Source: Palsa-504 sp963844625
GTDB taxonomy: Bacteria; Actinomycetota; Actinomycetes; Streptosporangiales; Streptosporangiaceae
Assembly (NCBI GenBank): GCA_963844625.1
Contig: CAWJPF010000035.1
Coordinates: 441,015-505,014, forward strand
Direction: 5' to 3'
Length of the DNA stretch: 64,000 nucleotides
Shown: positions 26,755 through 34,231 of the stretch, piece by piece
How positions within the stretch are numbered: position 1 is the stretch's first letter
How the letters are laid out: every line of letters begins with the position of its first letter
Translations under genes and position numbers: made by a program
Notes under the pieces: model-generated
Databases searched by the model: none
What the model was told of the DNA's origin: nothing
What the model saw: the letters and a program-made list of their open reading frames with translations, nothing else

Positions 26755-26845
26755 TTCTGGTTCGGATAACGAACATCTCTTGGACTTCTAGATCATGGCG
26801 CGGCAGGCTGGAAGAGCAGCCAACGATTCGGAAGGGGATCGAGTC

Positions 26846-27214
26846 ATGACGGACGCCGCGGCCGCCGCCGCTACCTACTTCGAGGCCTGGCGGGCCCGGG
26901 ACTTCGCGCGACTGCGTTCGGTGCTAGCCAACGACGTCGACTTCGCCGGGCCGCTCGGGACGGCCAAGGGCGGCGACGAGTGCCAGCGGGGCATCGAGGG
27001 GATGGCGCGGATCATGACCGGTATCGAGATCCGTAAGGTCTTCGACGACGGATCCGACGTGCTGACCTGGTTCGACCTAGCCACCAGCGTGGCCGACACG
27101 GTTCCGGTCGCGAACTGGATGCAGGTCGAGGACGGTAAGATCACCCGGATCAGGGTGGTCTTCGACGCGCGAGGCATCGCGGGCGGCTTACCGGCCGTAG
27201 GTCCTGGACCTTAA
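26846..27214 (+). CDS. SnoaL/NTF2-like small protein
   Basis: The 122-residue protein has the NTF2/SnoaL pattern: an N-terminal helix AAATYFEAWRARDFARLRSVL, DVDFAGPLGTAKG and a C-terminal strand WMQVEDGKITRIRVVFDARG. These folds serve as small-molecule isomerases, cyclases or binding domains. The ATG at 26846 has GGAAGGGG 7-15 bases upstream. Its last four bases overlap the end of the convergent phosphotriesterase-like gene. Function unknown. Confidence 0.75.
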   Translation: MTDAAAAAATYFEAWRARDFARLRSVLANDVDFAGPLGTAKGGDECQRGIEGMARIMTGIEIRKVFDDGSDVLTWFDLATSVADTVPVANWMQVEDGKITRIRVVFDARGIAGGLPAVGPGP

Positions 27215-28176
27215 GCCGCCGTCCCCACCAGCCACTGGCGCGGGTTGTCCACGGTCATCTGGCGGATCACGTCGGCCGGCACGCCCTTGCTCTCAAGTGC
27301 GGGCAGCACGACCGCCGAGACGAACGTCAGCACCTGCGGGTTAGCCGCCCGGTGCCGCCCCTGGTCGTGGTCCGTAAGCAGCCCGGCCCAGACGGGATCG
27401 TCATGTGAGAGCAGGACGCGATCGCCGTAGCCGCGCTTGACCAGCTCGGCGATCATGTCGATCCGGTCCGAGACACTCTGACCGCCGTACTCGGACAGCG
27501 CGCCGTTGGGCAGCCGGTCCATCGCGATCCGGTAGCCCCGCTCGGCCAGCCCGGCCAGGTAATCCGCGTCGTCAGTGTCGTCGCTGTGGCCGATCGCCAC
27601 CCGCCTCGGATCGACCCCGAAGGACTCGAGGATCTCCGCCTGCTGCTCGCCGGTGCGATGGCGGGCGGCCGTGTGCGTGATGATCGGCGCCGAGGTGGCG
27701 AGGCTCGCCCGCGCGGCCGCGGCCAGGATCAGCTCCGCGAACGGCTCGACTCGTTCTTCGCTGGCCACCTTGATGACGCCGGCGCGGATCGGCGTGCCGT
27801 CCATGCCCTGGGTCAGGTCCCGTTCGAAGCGCTCGGCCAGCTGATCGGCCGACCGGGCCCGCAGCGTCACCGACGGGTCCAGCCACAGGCCCGTCGACCC
27901 GATCACGGTCACGCCCGACTCCTTCGACACCTCGGCCAGCAGCCCGGCGTCACGACCCAGGTCGAACGTGGTGCAGTCCACGATCGTGCTGACGCCGGCC
28001 GCCTTGGCGTCGCGGAGTGCGCGAACGCCCGTCTCGACCAGGGCGGCCCGGCCGCCGCACAATTCCGGCCAGCTCGCGACGATGCCCGGTGACGAGGCCA
28101 TCACGTGCTCGTGTACCAGTACGAATCCGAGATCAGCACCAGCGACAGATCCGGTCACACTCTCGATACCGGTCAT
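27211..28176 (-). CDS. Phosphotriesterase-family hydrolase
   Basis: The 321-residue TIM-barrel protein shows the binuclear metal ligands of the family: LVHEHVM (HxH) near 22-28, a lysine in GVIKVASEE near 150, ITHTAARHRTGE near 182, AIGHSDDTDDADYL near 212 and LLSHDDPVW near 270. Members are lactonases or (phospho)esterases. CAGGAG lies seven bases before the ATG at 28176, which fixes the start. It is 53 bases downstream of the acetoacetate-decarboxylase-like gene and part of the GntR-flanked cluster, so a lactone substrate in a catabolic path is a reasonable guess. Confidence 0.85.
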   Translation of the reverse strand: MTGIESVTGSVAGADLGFVLVHEHVMASSPGIVASWPELCGGRAALVETGVRALRDAKAAGVSTIVDCTTFDLGRDAGLLAEVSKESGVTVIGSTGLWLDPSVTLRARSADQLAERFERDLTQGMDGTPIRAGVIKVASEERVEPFAELILAAAARASLATSAPIITHTAARHRTGEQQAEILESFGVDPRRVAIGHSDDTDDADYLAGLAERGYRIAMDRLPNGALSEYGGQSVSDRIDMIAELVKRGYGDRVLLSHDDPVWAGLLTDHDQGRHRAANPQVLTFVSAVVLPALESKGVPADVIRQMTVDNPRQWLVGTAA

Positions 28177-28229
28177 TTTAAGCTCCTGGATCATGGGCAA
28201 ATCGGGAATGTGAGCGGCCGGCGTGCACC

Positions 28230-29018
28230 TCATCCCTGCTCGCGCAGGTAGTCATGCAGGATGCGCCCGCCGACCAGGCGGAAGTCGGCGCGCCAGTAGA
28301 AGCCCTCAAGGAAGGTGCGAACTGGGAGCCGGTAGAGTGGCGCGGTCGCCGTGGGCCGGATCTCCACGGTGCACGGTCCCTCGTAGCACTCGTGCAGGTC
28401 GACATCGGTGAGATCGCGCGTGGTCAGCTGCCTGATGGCCGGGCGGCTGTCGATGTGGTTGATGACCTTGAGGTTGATGTTGGTGATCAGGTCGACGCGG
28501 CTGCGGAGCCGCTCGAGGCTGCTCGGGGCGGCCTTGTACTGCATGGTCCCGGTGAAGATGTCGAAGCCGTTGTGACGGACCCGGCCGACATGCAGGTCGC
28601 CGGCGGTCTCCACGATGACCTCGGCTATGCGCTTGGGCTGCCCGTGAAACTCGCGCCCGCCGGCCATTGCACGGTCGCTCTCGACCCAGAAGTACGGCGA
28701 GTACGAGCCTTCGACGGTGCCCTCGTCGCCTTGGTAGCGGGCGGCCACCATGACATTGCACTCGTGGACATCCCGGCCCATGCCCGGCACGTCCCCCCAC
28801 CGGGAGACCTGGACCTGCACGACGTCGTTGAGCGGCTCCAGCGGCTCCGGCAGCAACGCCCTGATGGCGCTGGGCTCGGTGGCGTACTGGAACGTGAGCA
28901 CTTCGCCGTCGCGGAAGGATGCGGGCGGGAGCCCGGTCACCGGGCTGTCGAGCGGGGTGCCAACTGCGTCGGCCGCAGCCGGGATGCGCAGAGATTCCGG
29001 ATGGTACGGCAGCGGCAC
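28230..29018 (-). CDS. Acetoacetate decarboxylase-family protein
   Basis: The 262-residue protein resembles the ADC family: LPPASFRDGEVLTFQYATEP near 30, VQVQVSRWGDVPGMG near 68-82, a conserved YSPYFWVESDRAMAGGRE near 105-122 and GQPKRIAEV near 126 with the lysine at the place of the Schiff-base Lys. Family members decarboxylate or hydrate beta-keto acids or act as aldolases. A GTG start lies two bases after the stop of the deleted SDR gene. Size is normal. Confidence 0.78.
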   Translation of the reverse strand: MPLPYHPESLRIPAAADAVGTPLDSPVTGLPPASFRDGEVLTFQYATEPSAIRALLPEPLEPLNDVVQVQVSRWGDVPGMGRDVHECNVMVAARYQGDEGTVEGSYSPYFWVESDRAMAGGREFHGQPKRIAEVIVETAGDLHVGRVRHNGFDIFTGTMQYKAAPSSLERLRSRVDLITNINLKVINHIDSRPAIRQLTTRDLTDVDLHECYEGPCTVEIRPTATAPLYRLPVRTFLEGFYWRADFRLVGGRILHDYLREQG

Positions 29019-29020
29019 GA

Positions 29021-29170
29021 TCAGCCGCCGTCCACGCGGAGGTCGGCGCCGGTGACGACACTCGCCCGCGGGCTGGCCAGGAACGAGGCCACCTGCGCGA
29101 TCTCGCGCGGCGTGCCGATGCCGCTGGACGCACCCGTCACGAACGCTGTCCGGCCGTCATGCTCGCCCAC
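29021..29170 (-). pseudogene. Short-chain dehydrogenase with the middle deleted
   Basis: A 49-residue frame begins GEHDGRTAFVTGASSGIG, the N-terminal nucleotide-binding loop of an SDR, and continues straight into TPREIAQVASFLASP and TGADLRVDGG, the C-terminal end of an SDR. About 190-200 residues, including the Ser-Tyr-Lys active site, are missing, with frame preserved. CAGGAG lies just before the GTG at 29170. It heads the acetoacetate-decarboxylase and phosphotriesterase-like genes and may now act only as a leader that couples translation. Confidence 0.82.
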
Positions 29171-29179
29171 TCCTGGATA

Positions 29180-29191
29180 CTTGCATACAAG
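29180..29191. promoter_or_regulatory. Likely GntR (FCD) operator
   Basis: CTTGCATACAAG (29180-29191) is an almost perfect palindrome one base away from TTGTATACAA-type operators used by FadR/VanR-like GntR proteins. It lies in the 46-base gap between the deleted SDR gene and the GntR gene, so it could control both directions. Confidence 0.55.
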
Positions 29192-29216
29192 CGGGGATGA
29201 GCGCAAGATATCCGGT

Positions 29217-30047
29217 GTGAAGCGAGCTCCCGTCACCCGCCGCGCGGATGCCGCAGCGGGCGAAGGCACGGCGGGCGAAGGCGCGGCCGGCGGCGCGGCT
29301 GCCCCGCCCGCCCCGCCTGCGCCGGGAGCGCCGGGCGCGCCGGGAGCGCCGGGAGCGCCGGGAGTGAGCGTGCTCACCCCGCTGGATCGTCGCCGGTCCG
29401 GGACGAGGACCTCCGACCTGGTGTACGCCGAGCTCGCCGCGGCCATCCAGGACCTGCGGCTGCCGCCCGGCCAGGGGCTGTCCGAGACCGAGCTGGCCGC
29501 GCGGCTGGGCGTGAGCCGTACGCCGGTCAGGGAAGCTATCTCACGCCTGGTCGAGAGCGGTATGGTCAGCGTCGTTCCGCAGGTGGGCACGCGAGTATGC
29601 CTGATCCGGCTCGACGAGGTGATGCAGGCCCAGTTCATCCGTGAGCACCTGGAGGTGGCGGCCTTCTGCGCGGCCTGCGCGCAGCCGAGCCGGGATACCG
29701 CGCTGCTGACCCAGATCCTGCGGCAGCAGCGCGAGGCGCATCGCGCGGACGATTTCGGCGCCTTCTTCGCGGCCGACGAGGCTTTCCACACGCAGATCTT
29801 CGCGCTGAGCGGGCACCTTGGCGCCTGGGAGGCCGTGCAGCGATCGAAGGTTCAGCTCGACCGGCTCCGGCGCCTGGCTCCCGAGTCGCTCACGGTCCAG
29901 AACCTCATCCGTGACCATTCCGGCATCGCGCAGGCCCTCGAGCGCGGCCAGCTCGACGAGGGCAGGACGCTGGTCACGGTGCACGCCCGGCGCGTGTTCG
30001 ACTACGCCCCCGTACTCCAGGCCAGGTACCCCGGCTACTTTGAGTAA
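29217..30047 (+). CDS. GntR-family regulator with FCD domain
   Basis: The 276-residue protein has a GntR winged helix (LVYAELAAAIQDLRLPPGQG, ELAARLGVSRTPVREAISRL) followed by an FCD helical effector domain (FIREHLEVAAFCAACAQ, ADEAFHTQIFALSGH, DHSGIAQALERG) with the metal/ligand residues D-x-x-F-H and H. A Gly-Ala-Pro repeat tract (positions about 29314-29363) precedes the DNA-binding domain. The GTG at 29217 includes that tract; a GTG at 29364 would omit it and is an alternative. It is divergent from the SDR-remnant operon across a likely operator and probably controls the surrounding catabolic genes. Confidence 0.85.
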   Translation: MKRAPVTRRADAAAGEGTAGEGAAGGAAAPPAPPAPGAPGAPGAPGAPGVSVLTPLDRRRSGTRTSDLVYAELAAAIQDLRLPPGQGLSETELAARLGVSRTPVREAISRLVESGMVSVVPQVGTRVCLIRLDEVMQAQFIREHLEVAAFCAACAQPSRDTALLTQILRQQREAHRADDFGAFFAADEAFHTQIFALSGHLGAWEAVQRSKVQLDRLRRLAPESLTVQNLIRDHSGIAQALERGQLDEGRTLVTVHARRVFDYAPVLQARYPGYFE

Positions 30048-30071
30048 CTCGATACAAGGGATGGTGTCCTC

Positions 30072-31091
30072 GTGACCGAATGCTTCCTGATCACCGGCGG
30101 CCTGGGTTGCATCGGGGCCTGGACGGCCCGGCGGCTGCTCGCCGAGGGTGCCGGCGTGGTCACCTACGACCTCCCCGGCGACCCGCACCGGCTGCGTCTC
30201 ATCATCGATGACGATCAGCTCGCCGGCGTCACCAGGATCGACGGCGACGTGACTGACCTCGCCGCGATCGAACAGGTCATCGCCGACCACCAGATCACCC
30301 ACATCGTCCATCTGGCCGGGCTGCAGCTGCCGATGGTGCGTGCTGATCCCATCCGGGGCATGCAGGTGAACGCGGTCGGCACCACGGTGATCTTCGAAGC
30401 AGCCCGGCGGCATCGCGACCAGGTGCGCGGCCTGGCCTACGCGAGCTCGGCGGCGGTCTGGGGCCCGCGTTCAGCCTACCGGCCGGGTCGGCTCACCAGT
30501 GCGGACGTGCCCGTACCGGTCAGCCTGTACGGGGTCACCAAGCTGGCCAACGAGGGCACGGCCCGCGTGTACTGGGTCGAGCATCAGCTGGCCAGCGTCG
30601 GCCTGCGTCCCTACGTGGTGTACGGCCCGGGCCGGGATCAGGGCGTGACGTCGTTCCCCACCAAGGCGATGCTGGCGGCCGCCGTCGGCCGAACCTATGC
30701 CATCGAGCTCGGCGGCCCGGTCGGCATGGAGCTGGCCAACGATGTCGCGGCCATGTTCATCCGGGGCGCCCGCGCGACCGCCGACGGCACCGTCCAGGAC
30801 GCCGTCGCGGGCGACGTGGGGGCGCCGTCGGCCGGGATGCCCGACATCGTCGCCGCGATCGAGGCGGCTGCCCCCGAGGCCGCCGGGAAGATCACGCTAG
30901 CGGGCGACGTCGGCCCGAATCTGCCCGAGGTCAGCGGCGAAGTGGTGGCCGGAGTCCTCGGCGGCTTCGACTTCACTCCGCTGGACAAGGGCGTAGCGGC
31001 TACCATCGAGCTCTTCCGCGCCGCGGCCGCCAGCGGCCGGATCGACGTGGACCGGGCCCTGGCCCGGCCGGTCCCGGCTAAGGTGTCGTGA
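30072..31091 (+). CDS. NAD-dependent epimerase/dehydratase (extended SDR)
   Basis: The 339-residue protein has the Rossmann loop ITGGLGCIGAWTARRLL at 7-23, ASSAAVWGP near 125 and the YGVTK active site (SLYGVTKLANEG) near 156. RPYVVYGPGRDQG is a typical extended-SDR substrate loop. It likely oxidises or epimerises a sugar or sugar-acid derivative. The gene follows GntR by 24 bases and precedes a medium-chain reductase, forming the rightward arm of the cluster. Confidence 0.85.
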   Translation: MTECFLITGGLGCIGAWTARRLLAEGAGVVTYDLPGDPHRLRLIIDDDQLAGVTRIDGDVTDLAAIEQVIADHQITHIVHLAGLQLPMVRADPIRGMQVNAVGTTVIFEAARRHRDQVRGLAYASSAAVWGPRSAYRPGRLTSADVPVPVSLYGVTKLANEGTARVYWVEHQLASVGLRPYVVYGPGRDQGVTSFPTKAMLAAAVGRTYAIELGGPVGMELANDVAAMFIRGARATADGTVQDAVAGDVGAPSAGMPDIVAAIEAAAPEAAGKITLAGDVGPNLPEVSGEVVAGVLGGFDFTPLDKGVAATIELFRAAAASGRIDVDRALARPVPAKVS

Positions 31092-31128
31092 CGGCGCCCC
31101 CAATCGATCCCGAGCACTGGAGGCCGCG

Positions 31129-32076
31129 ATGCGCGCAGCGGGAGTACGGCAGGTCGGCGGAGCCGTGGAGTTCCTGGAACTGCCCGGTCCGCGCGGGCTG
31201 CTAGCCGATGAGATCCTGATCGAGGTCAGCGCCGCCGGGATCGGAAACTGGGATGAGTTCGTCCGGACCGGCAGCTGGGATACCGGCGCCCGCCCGCCCA
31301 TGGCCCTGGGAGTAGAGGCCGCCGGGTACGTGGCCGCGGCCGGACCCTCGGTCCACGGGATCGGCACCGGCGACCGGGTGACGACGCATTCGGTGCCGCT
31401 GCGCGAACAGGGCAGCTGGGCCGAGTGGTTTATCATCCCCGCGGCGCACTGTGCGGTGCTGCCGCGCGGCGTTCCCTTCGACGTCGGCGCTGCGCTGCCG
31501 GTTCCGGCGCTGACTGCCGACCAGGTGATGAGCGGTGCGCTCGAGACCGGACCCGGGCAGACGGTGCTGGTGCACGGCGCGGGCGGGGCCACCGGGGGCA
31601 TGCTCGTCCAGCTGGCGGCCCATCGCGGCGCTACCGTGATCGCCACCGCGGGCCGGGACAGCGCCGGGCGCGTCGCTGCCATGGGGGCCGCCCACGTCCT
31701 CGACTATCACCAGCCCGACTGGGCCGGGCAGGTGCGATTGCTGGCCGGCGGCGGCGTGGACGCCGCGGCGAACGCCGCGCGATCGGGCGCCGGCGACGCA
31801 CTGAAGGCGGTCAGGGACGGCGGCAGGCTGGCCACTATAACCGCGGACCTGCCCGGCGCCGAGCGCGGCATCACGATGTTTGACGTGCAGGTCGTGCCGG
31901 ATGGAACGCGGCTTGACGGCCTGGCCCGGCTGGCGGCCCAGGGCGTGCTGACCTTTGCCGCGGTGACGCCCTATCCGCTCGACCAGGCGGCCGCGGCCCT
32001 GGCGCAGGTCAGGCGCGGCGCCCATGGGGGGGCCGTCGTGCTGCAGACCGGCCGGGACGAGGGCGGGTCGCGATGA
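31129..32076 (+). CDS. Quinone oxidoreductase-like medium-chain dehydrogenase
   Basis: The 315-residue protein lacks the zinc ligands of alcohol dehydrogenases and has the quinone-reductase layout: GVEAAGYVAAAGPSV near 64, LPVPALTADQVMSGAL near 120 and the NADPH site VLVHGAGGATGGMLVQLAA near 145. RDGGRLATIT and the C-terminal GGAVVLQ strand are typical. It would reduce an enone or carbonyl with NADPH. It follows the epimerase by 37 bases in the same direction. Confidence 0.85.
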   Translation: MRAAGVRQVGGAVEFLELPGPRGLLADEILIEVSAAGIGNWDEFVRTGSWDTGARPPMALGVEAAGYVAAAGPSVHGIGTGDRVTTHSVPLREQGSWAEWFIIPAAHCAVLPRGVPFDVGAALPVPALTADQVMSGALETGPGQTVLVHGAGGATGGMLVQLAAHRGATVIATAGRDSAGRVAAMGAAHVLDYHQPDWAGQVRLLAGGGVDAAANAARSGAGDALKAVRDGGRLATITADLPGAERGITMFDVQVVPDGTRLDGLARLAAQGVLTFAAVTPYPLDQAAAALAQVRRGAHGGAVVLQTGRDEGGSR

Positions 32077-32210
32077 CAACGACCGGGACCGGGGAGCTGA
32101 GGCCACGTCCCCGCCCCGCATAGTCGGGATCGCGGTGATTTCGCTGCTGACCAGACTGGCGTATAGCGCGGTGGCGCCCGGCCCAGGAGATTTCCCGGGC
32201 GGCGCCGAGT

Positions 32211-32393
32211 TCAGGATGACCCGAGGATTTCCGTGACGGTAGTGCCGGCTAGCCAGGTACGGCGCAACGCCCGGCGTTCGCCTTCGACCAGGCCGCCCCA
32301 CACGCCGTGGGCGCCGATGTCGAATGCACGCCGCAGCGAAAGTTCCAGGCAATCCGCGCGCACCGCGCAGGGCCTGTCGGTAAACCCGGCCAC
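32211..32393 (-). pseudogene. WhiB-family remnant
   Basis: The frame encodes CAVRADCLELSLRRAFDIG, GVWGGLVEGERRALRR: the C-terminal half of a WhiB protein with the last two cluster cysteines (C-x5-C) and the GVWGG turn. The first two cysteines that would complete the 4Fe-4S site are absent; just upstream (about 32394-32455, same strand, other frame) a short MTVAWAARTR-like start is seen. I read it as a degraded whiB gene at the left edge of the accessory region. Confidence 0.65.
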
Positions 32394-32502
32394 CGGGTTC
32401 GCGCTCGGTCAGCTCACTTGGTTCAAGCCGTGTGCGGGCAGCCCACGCGACCGTCATCAGCTCTACACCTCCAGCCGTACGTGCTTTCTCCCCAGCCTTG
32501 GC

Positions 32503-32736
32503 ATGCGGACGATCCGCGACCGGCTGTCCGTCGTGGAAGCGCAGATTCACGCCTCCAGCGAGCCAGACCCGCTGGCCGAGTTCCGCGACCGGCCCGCCGG
32601 GACGACGTGGAAGTCGCTGTGACTGCCCCGGAAGCGCGCCATCGTCAAGCTGCTGGCTGACGTCACCTTCATGCCGACCGCCAGGCGCGGCCCCGGGTTC
32701 GACCCGGACTCCGTGCGGATTGACTGGCTGGCCTGA
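32503..32736 (+). pseudogene. C-terminal remnant of a serine recombinase
   Basis: The frame reads RDRLSVVEAQIHA, DPLAEFRDRPAGTTWKSL, stop (32620-32622), then LPRKRAIVKLLADVTFMP and GFDPDSVRIDW before a second stop. The part after the stop is the typical end of large serine recombinases of actinobacterial mobile elements (LxxRRAVID-LM-V-I-P...FDP-SV-I-W). Only the last ~75 residues survive and a stop interrupts them, so the recombinase is dead. It marks the presumed boundary of an old integrated element that runs to the right. Confidence 0.7.
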
Positions 32737-32757
32737 CGCTCCACCGGCCAGGCTAGT

Positions 32758-32776
32758 GCACTACTATTAGTAGTGC
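32758..32776. promoter_or_regulatory. Palindromic site before the integrated-element genes
   Basis: GCACTACT-ATT-AGTAGTGC is a perfect 8-base inverted repeat (arms 32758-32765 and 32769-32776). It lies about 95 bases upstream of the first small gene of the element and is a good candidate operator for a regulator of that element. Confidence 0.5.
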
Positions 32777-32870
32777 GTCGGGTGTCAGACGTTGGCCGAT
32801 GTCCCTCTTGGGCGACGGGCCATAGCTACGAGCACCACTCCACCATTCATCACGTTCATGGAGTGGTCCT

Positions 32871-33083
32871 GTGCCCGCTGTACCTAATCCGGTCAACCAG
32901 CTTCGCGGCCGTCTCGGCCAGCTGGTGGCCACCAAGGCCTCGCCTGAGAAGATCGCCGAAGCCCGCGCCGAGCTGGCCGAGGCCGAGCTAGAGCAGCGCA
33001 TCGCGAAGCTGATCGCCGAGGCCCCGCCACTGTCGGCCGAGAAAAAGGCCAGGCTGGCCGCCCTGCTAGCGGGTGCGGCGTGA
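32871..33083 (+). CDS. Small helical protein of the integrated element
   Basis: A 70-residue, highly charged, Ala/Glu/Lys-rich protein predicted to be almost all helix or coiled coil (ASPEKIAEARAELAEAELEQ). GGAG lies about seven bases upstream of the GTG at 32871. Its stop overlaps the next start as GTGA. Similar small helical proteins commonly precede replication genes in actinobacterial integrated elements; no function is known to me. Confidence 0.55.
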   Translation: MPAVPNPVNQLRGRLGQLVATKASPEKIAEARAELAEAELEQRIAKLIAEAPPLSAEKKARLAALLAGAA

Positions 33084-33154
33084 ACCCGCGCAACCCGGAA
33101 ATCCGCCTCCGGGCGCGGATCAAGCTGACGGCTGCGGCTGAGGCCCGCGAGTAA
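33080..33154 (+). CDS. 24-residue peptide gene, coupled on both sides
   Basis: A GTG at 33080 overlaps the preceding TGA, and the TAA of this 24-residue frame (NPRNPEIRLRARIKLTAAAE) overlaps the next ATG as TAATG. The exact stop-start joins at both ends support real translation, or at least ribosome passage. The peptide is basic, as expected for a nucleic-acid-binding fragment. Function unknown. Confidence 0.4.
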   Translation: MNPRNPEIRLRARIKLTAAAEARE

Positions 33155-33611
33155 TGAACAAGGCGGACAAGATCCGCCGGCAGGCACCGGGGCTGGCCGA
33201 GGGCGACGTGTGCGCGCTGGCCAGCCTCGGCACTACCGAGGTGGACATCATCGCGCGGGCGTTGCGCCAGGCCCGCCGGGACGCGGTCGCGCACGAGAAA
33301 GAGCTGAAGCGGCAGCGCAAGATCGACAACCGCGCGCACAGCAACTACGACGAAGCGGACTACGTCCGGCGCAACAAGGCCGTGGTCGCCAGCCAGGGCA
33401 AGCGGGCCATGCGGGGCAGCCTCGCCGCGCTGGCCGCGCTCGGGAACCTGCGTCGGCACATCGACACCTGGACCGCGTGGGGGTCGACGGGTGCCGCGCT
33501 CAGGGCTACTCAGACGCCGACATCGGCGACGCGCTCGGAATCACCCGGCAATCGGTCTGGGAGCGATTCCGGCGCAAGGAAAACCTTGCACGAGAGGAGA
33601 CCGTGACGTAG
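33154..33611 (+). pseudogene. HTH protein of the element, frameshifted in a G run
   Basis: From 33154 the frame gives a charged helical protein (CALASLGTTEVDIIARALRQ, YDEADYVRRNKAVV) up to HIDTWTAW. The expected C-terminal HTH, GYSDADIGDALGITRQSVWERF, lies in the -1 frame and ends at 33611. The shift falls in GGGGG (33479-33483); six Gs would give one 152-residue protein. Sigma-region-4-like HTH ends of this kind are common in element regulators. A lost G, a sequencing error, or slippage during expression would each explain it. Confidence 0.6.
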
Positions 33612-33662
33612 ATCACGCCCCGCGAGACGGCATCGTGCATCGTCGCGGCCGATAGGGAGATT

Positions 33663-33878
33663 ATGACGCTTACTCGTACCCCGGTCGATGCCACGGTGAC
33701 GCAGACGCAACTGCACAGGGCTACCGGGAAACTGCTGTCCCGGTTCCGCGCGACGGGCGGGCTGATCGAGATCACCGACAGATGGGACAGGGTCGTGGCC
33801 GTCCTGGTGATCGGCCCGAGGATGGAGGACGTGACCGGCTATCACAGAGCCGGTCACGAAGCGGCTCACAAGACTTGA
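33663..33878 (+). CDS. Phd/YefM-like small protein
   Basis: The 71-residue protein (VTQTQLHRATGKLLSRFRATGG, IEITDRWDRVVAVLVI) has the helix-strand-strand pattern of the Phd/YefM antitoxin N-terminal domain, which binds DNA as a dimer. AGGGAG lies upstream of the ATG at 33663. No toxin gene follows directly, so it may be an orphan antitoxin or a regulator of the element. Confidence 0.5.
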   Translation: MTLTRTPVDATVTQTQLHRATGKLLSRFRATGGLIEITDRWDRVVAVLVIGPRMEDVTGYHRAGHEAAHKT

Positions 33879-34030
33879 TCACCGGGGCTTAGACGCAGGT
33901 CAGGCCGGGCGGAATCTCATTTCACGCCCGGCCGTCACCTACGCTCGCCCGGCCCCATCACAAGCCGGGCACTCCCGTCCAGAGGAGCAGCACTTCCACG
34001 TTCCGCCGAGACCCTAGGGAGCTAGGACGA

Positions 34031-34231
34031 ATGGTAGCGCACGCAGAGGACACCGCGAGGTGCCCCGATCGTTTCGAGATCGCGCGCCGGATGGCCGAGA
34101 CCGGGACCTGGGATGACCAGGTCGTGCGGATCGCCGACGCGCTGGGGTCCTACGGTGGCGACGGCCCGGTGGGCGTGGTGCTGGACGACGACACCGCCAT
34201 CGGCACCGACGCGGGCGAGGCCGCGGCATGA
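34031..34231 (+). CDS. Small acidic hypothetical protein
   Basis: A 66-residue protein (FEIARRMAETGTWDDQVVRIADALG) of unknown function. Its stop overlaps the start of the AAA-ATPase chimera as ATGA, so the two were translated together. In similar elements a short gene often precedes the AAA helicase-like gene. Confidence 0.5.
   Translation: MVAHAEDTARCPDRFEIARRMAETGTWDDQVVRIADALGSYGGDGPVGVVLDDDTAIGTDAGEAAA

Noticed and set aside
28254..29216. Long plus-strand frame leading into the GntR gene
   Set aside because: It is antisense to the acetoacetate-decarboxylase-like gene and the SDR remnant; the regulator starts at or after 29217.
29171..29791. Minus-strand frame in front of the SDR remnant giving a 256-residue protein
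   Set aside because: The upstream part is antisense to the GntR gene; the ribosome site before 29170 supports the short frame.
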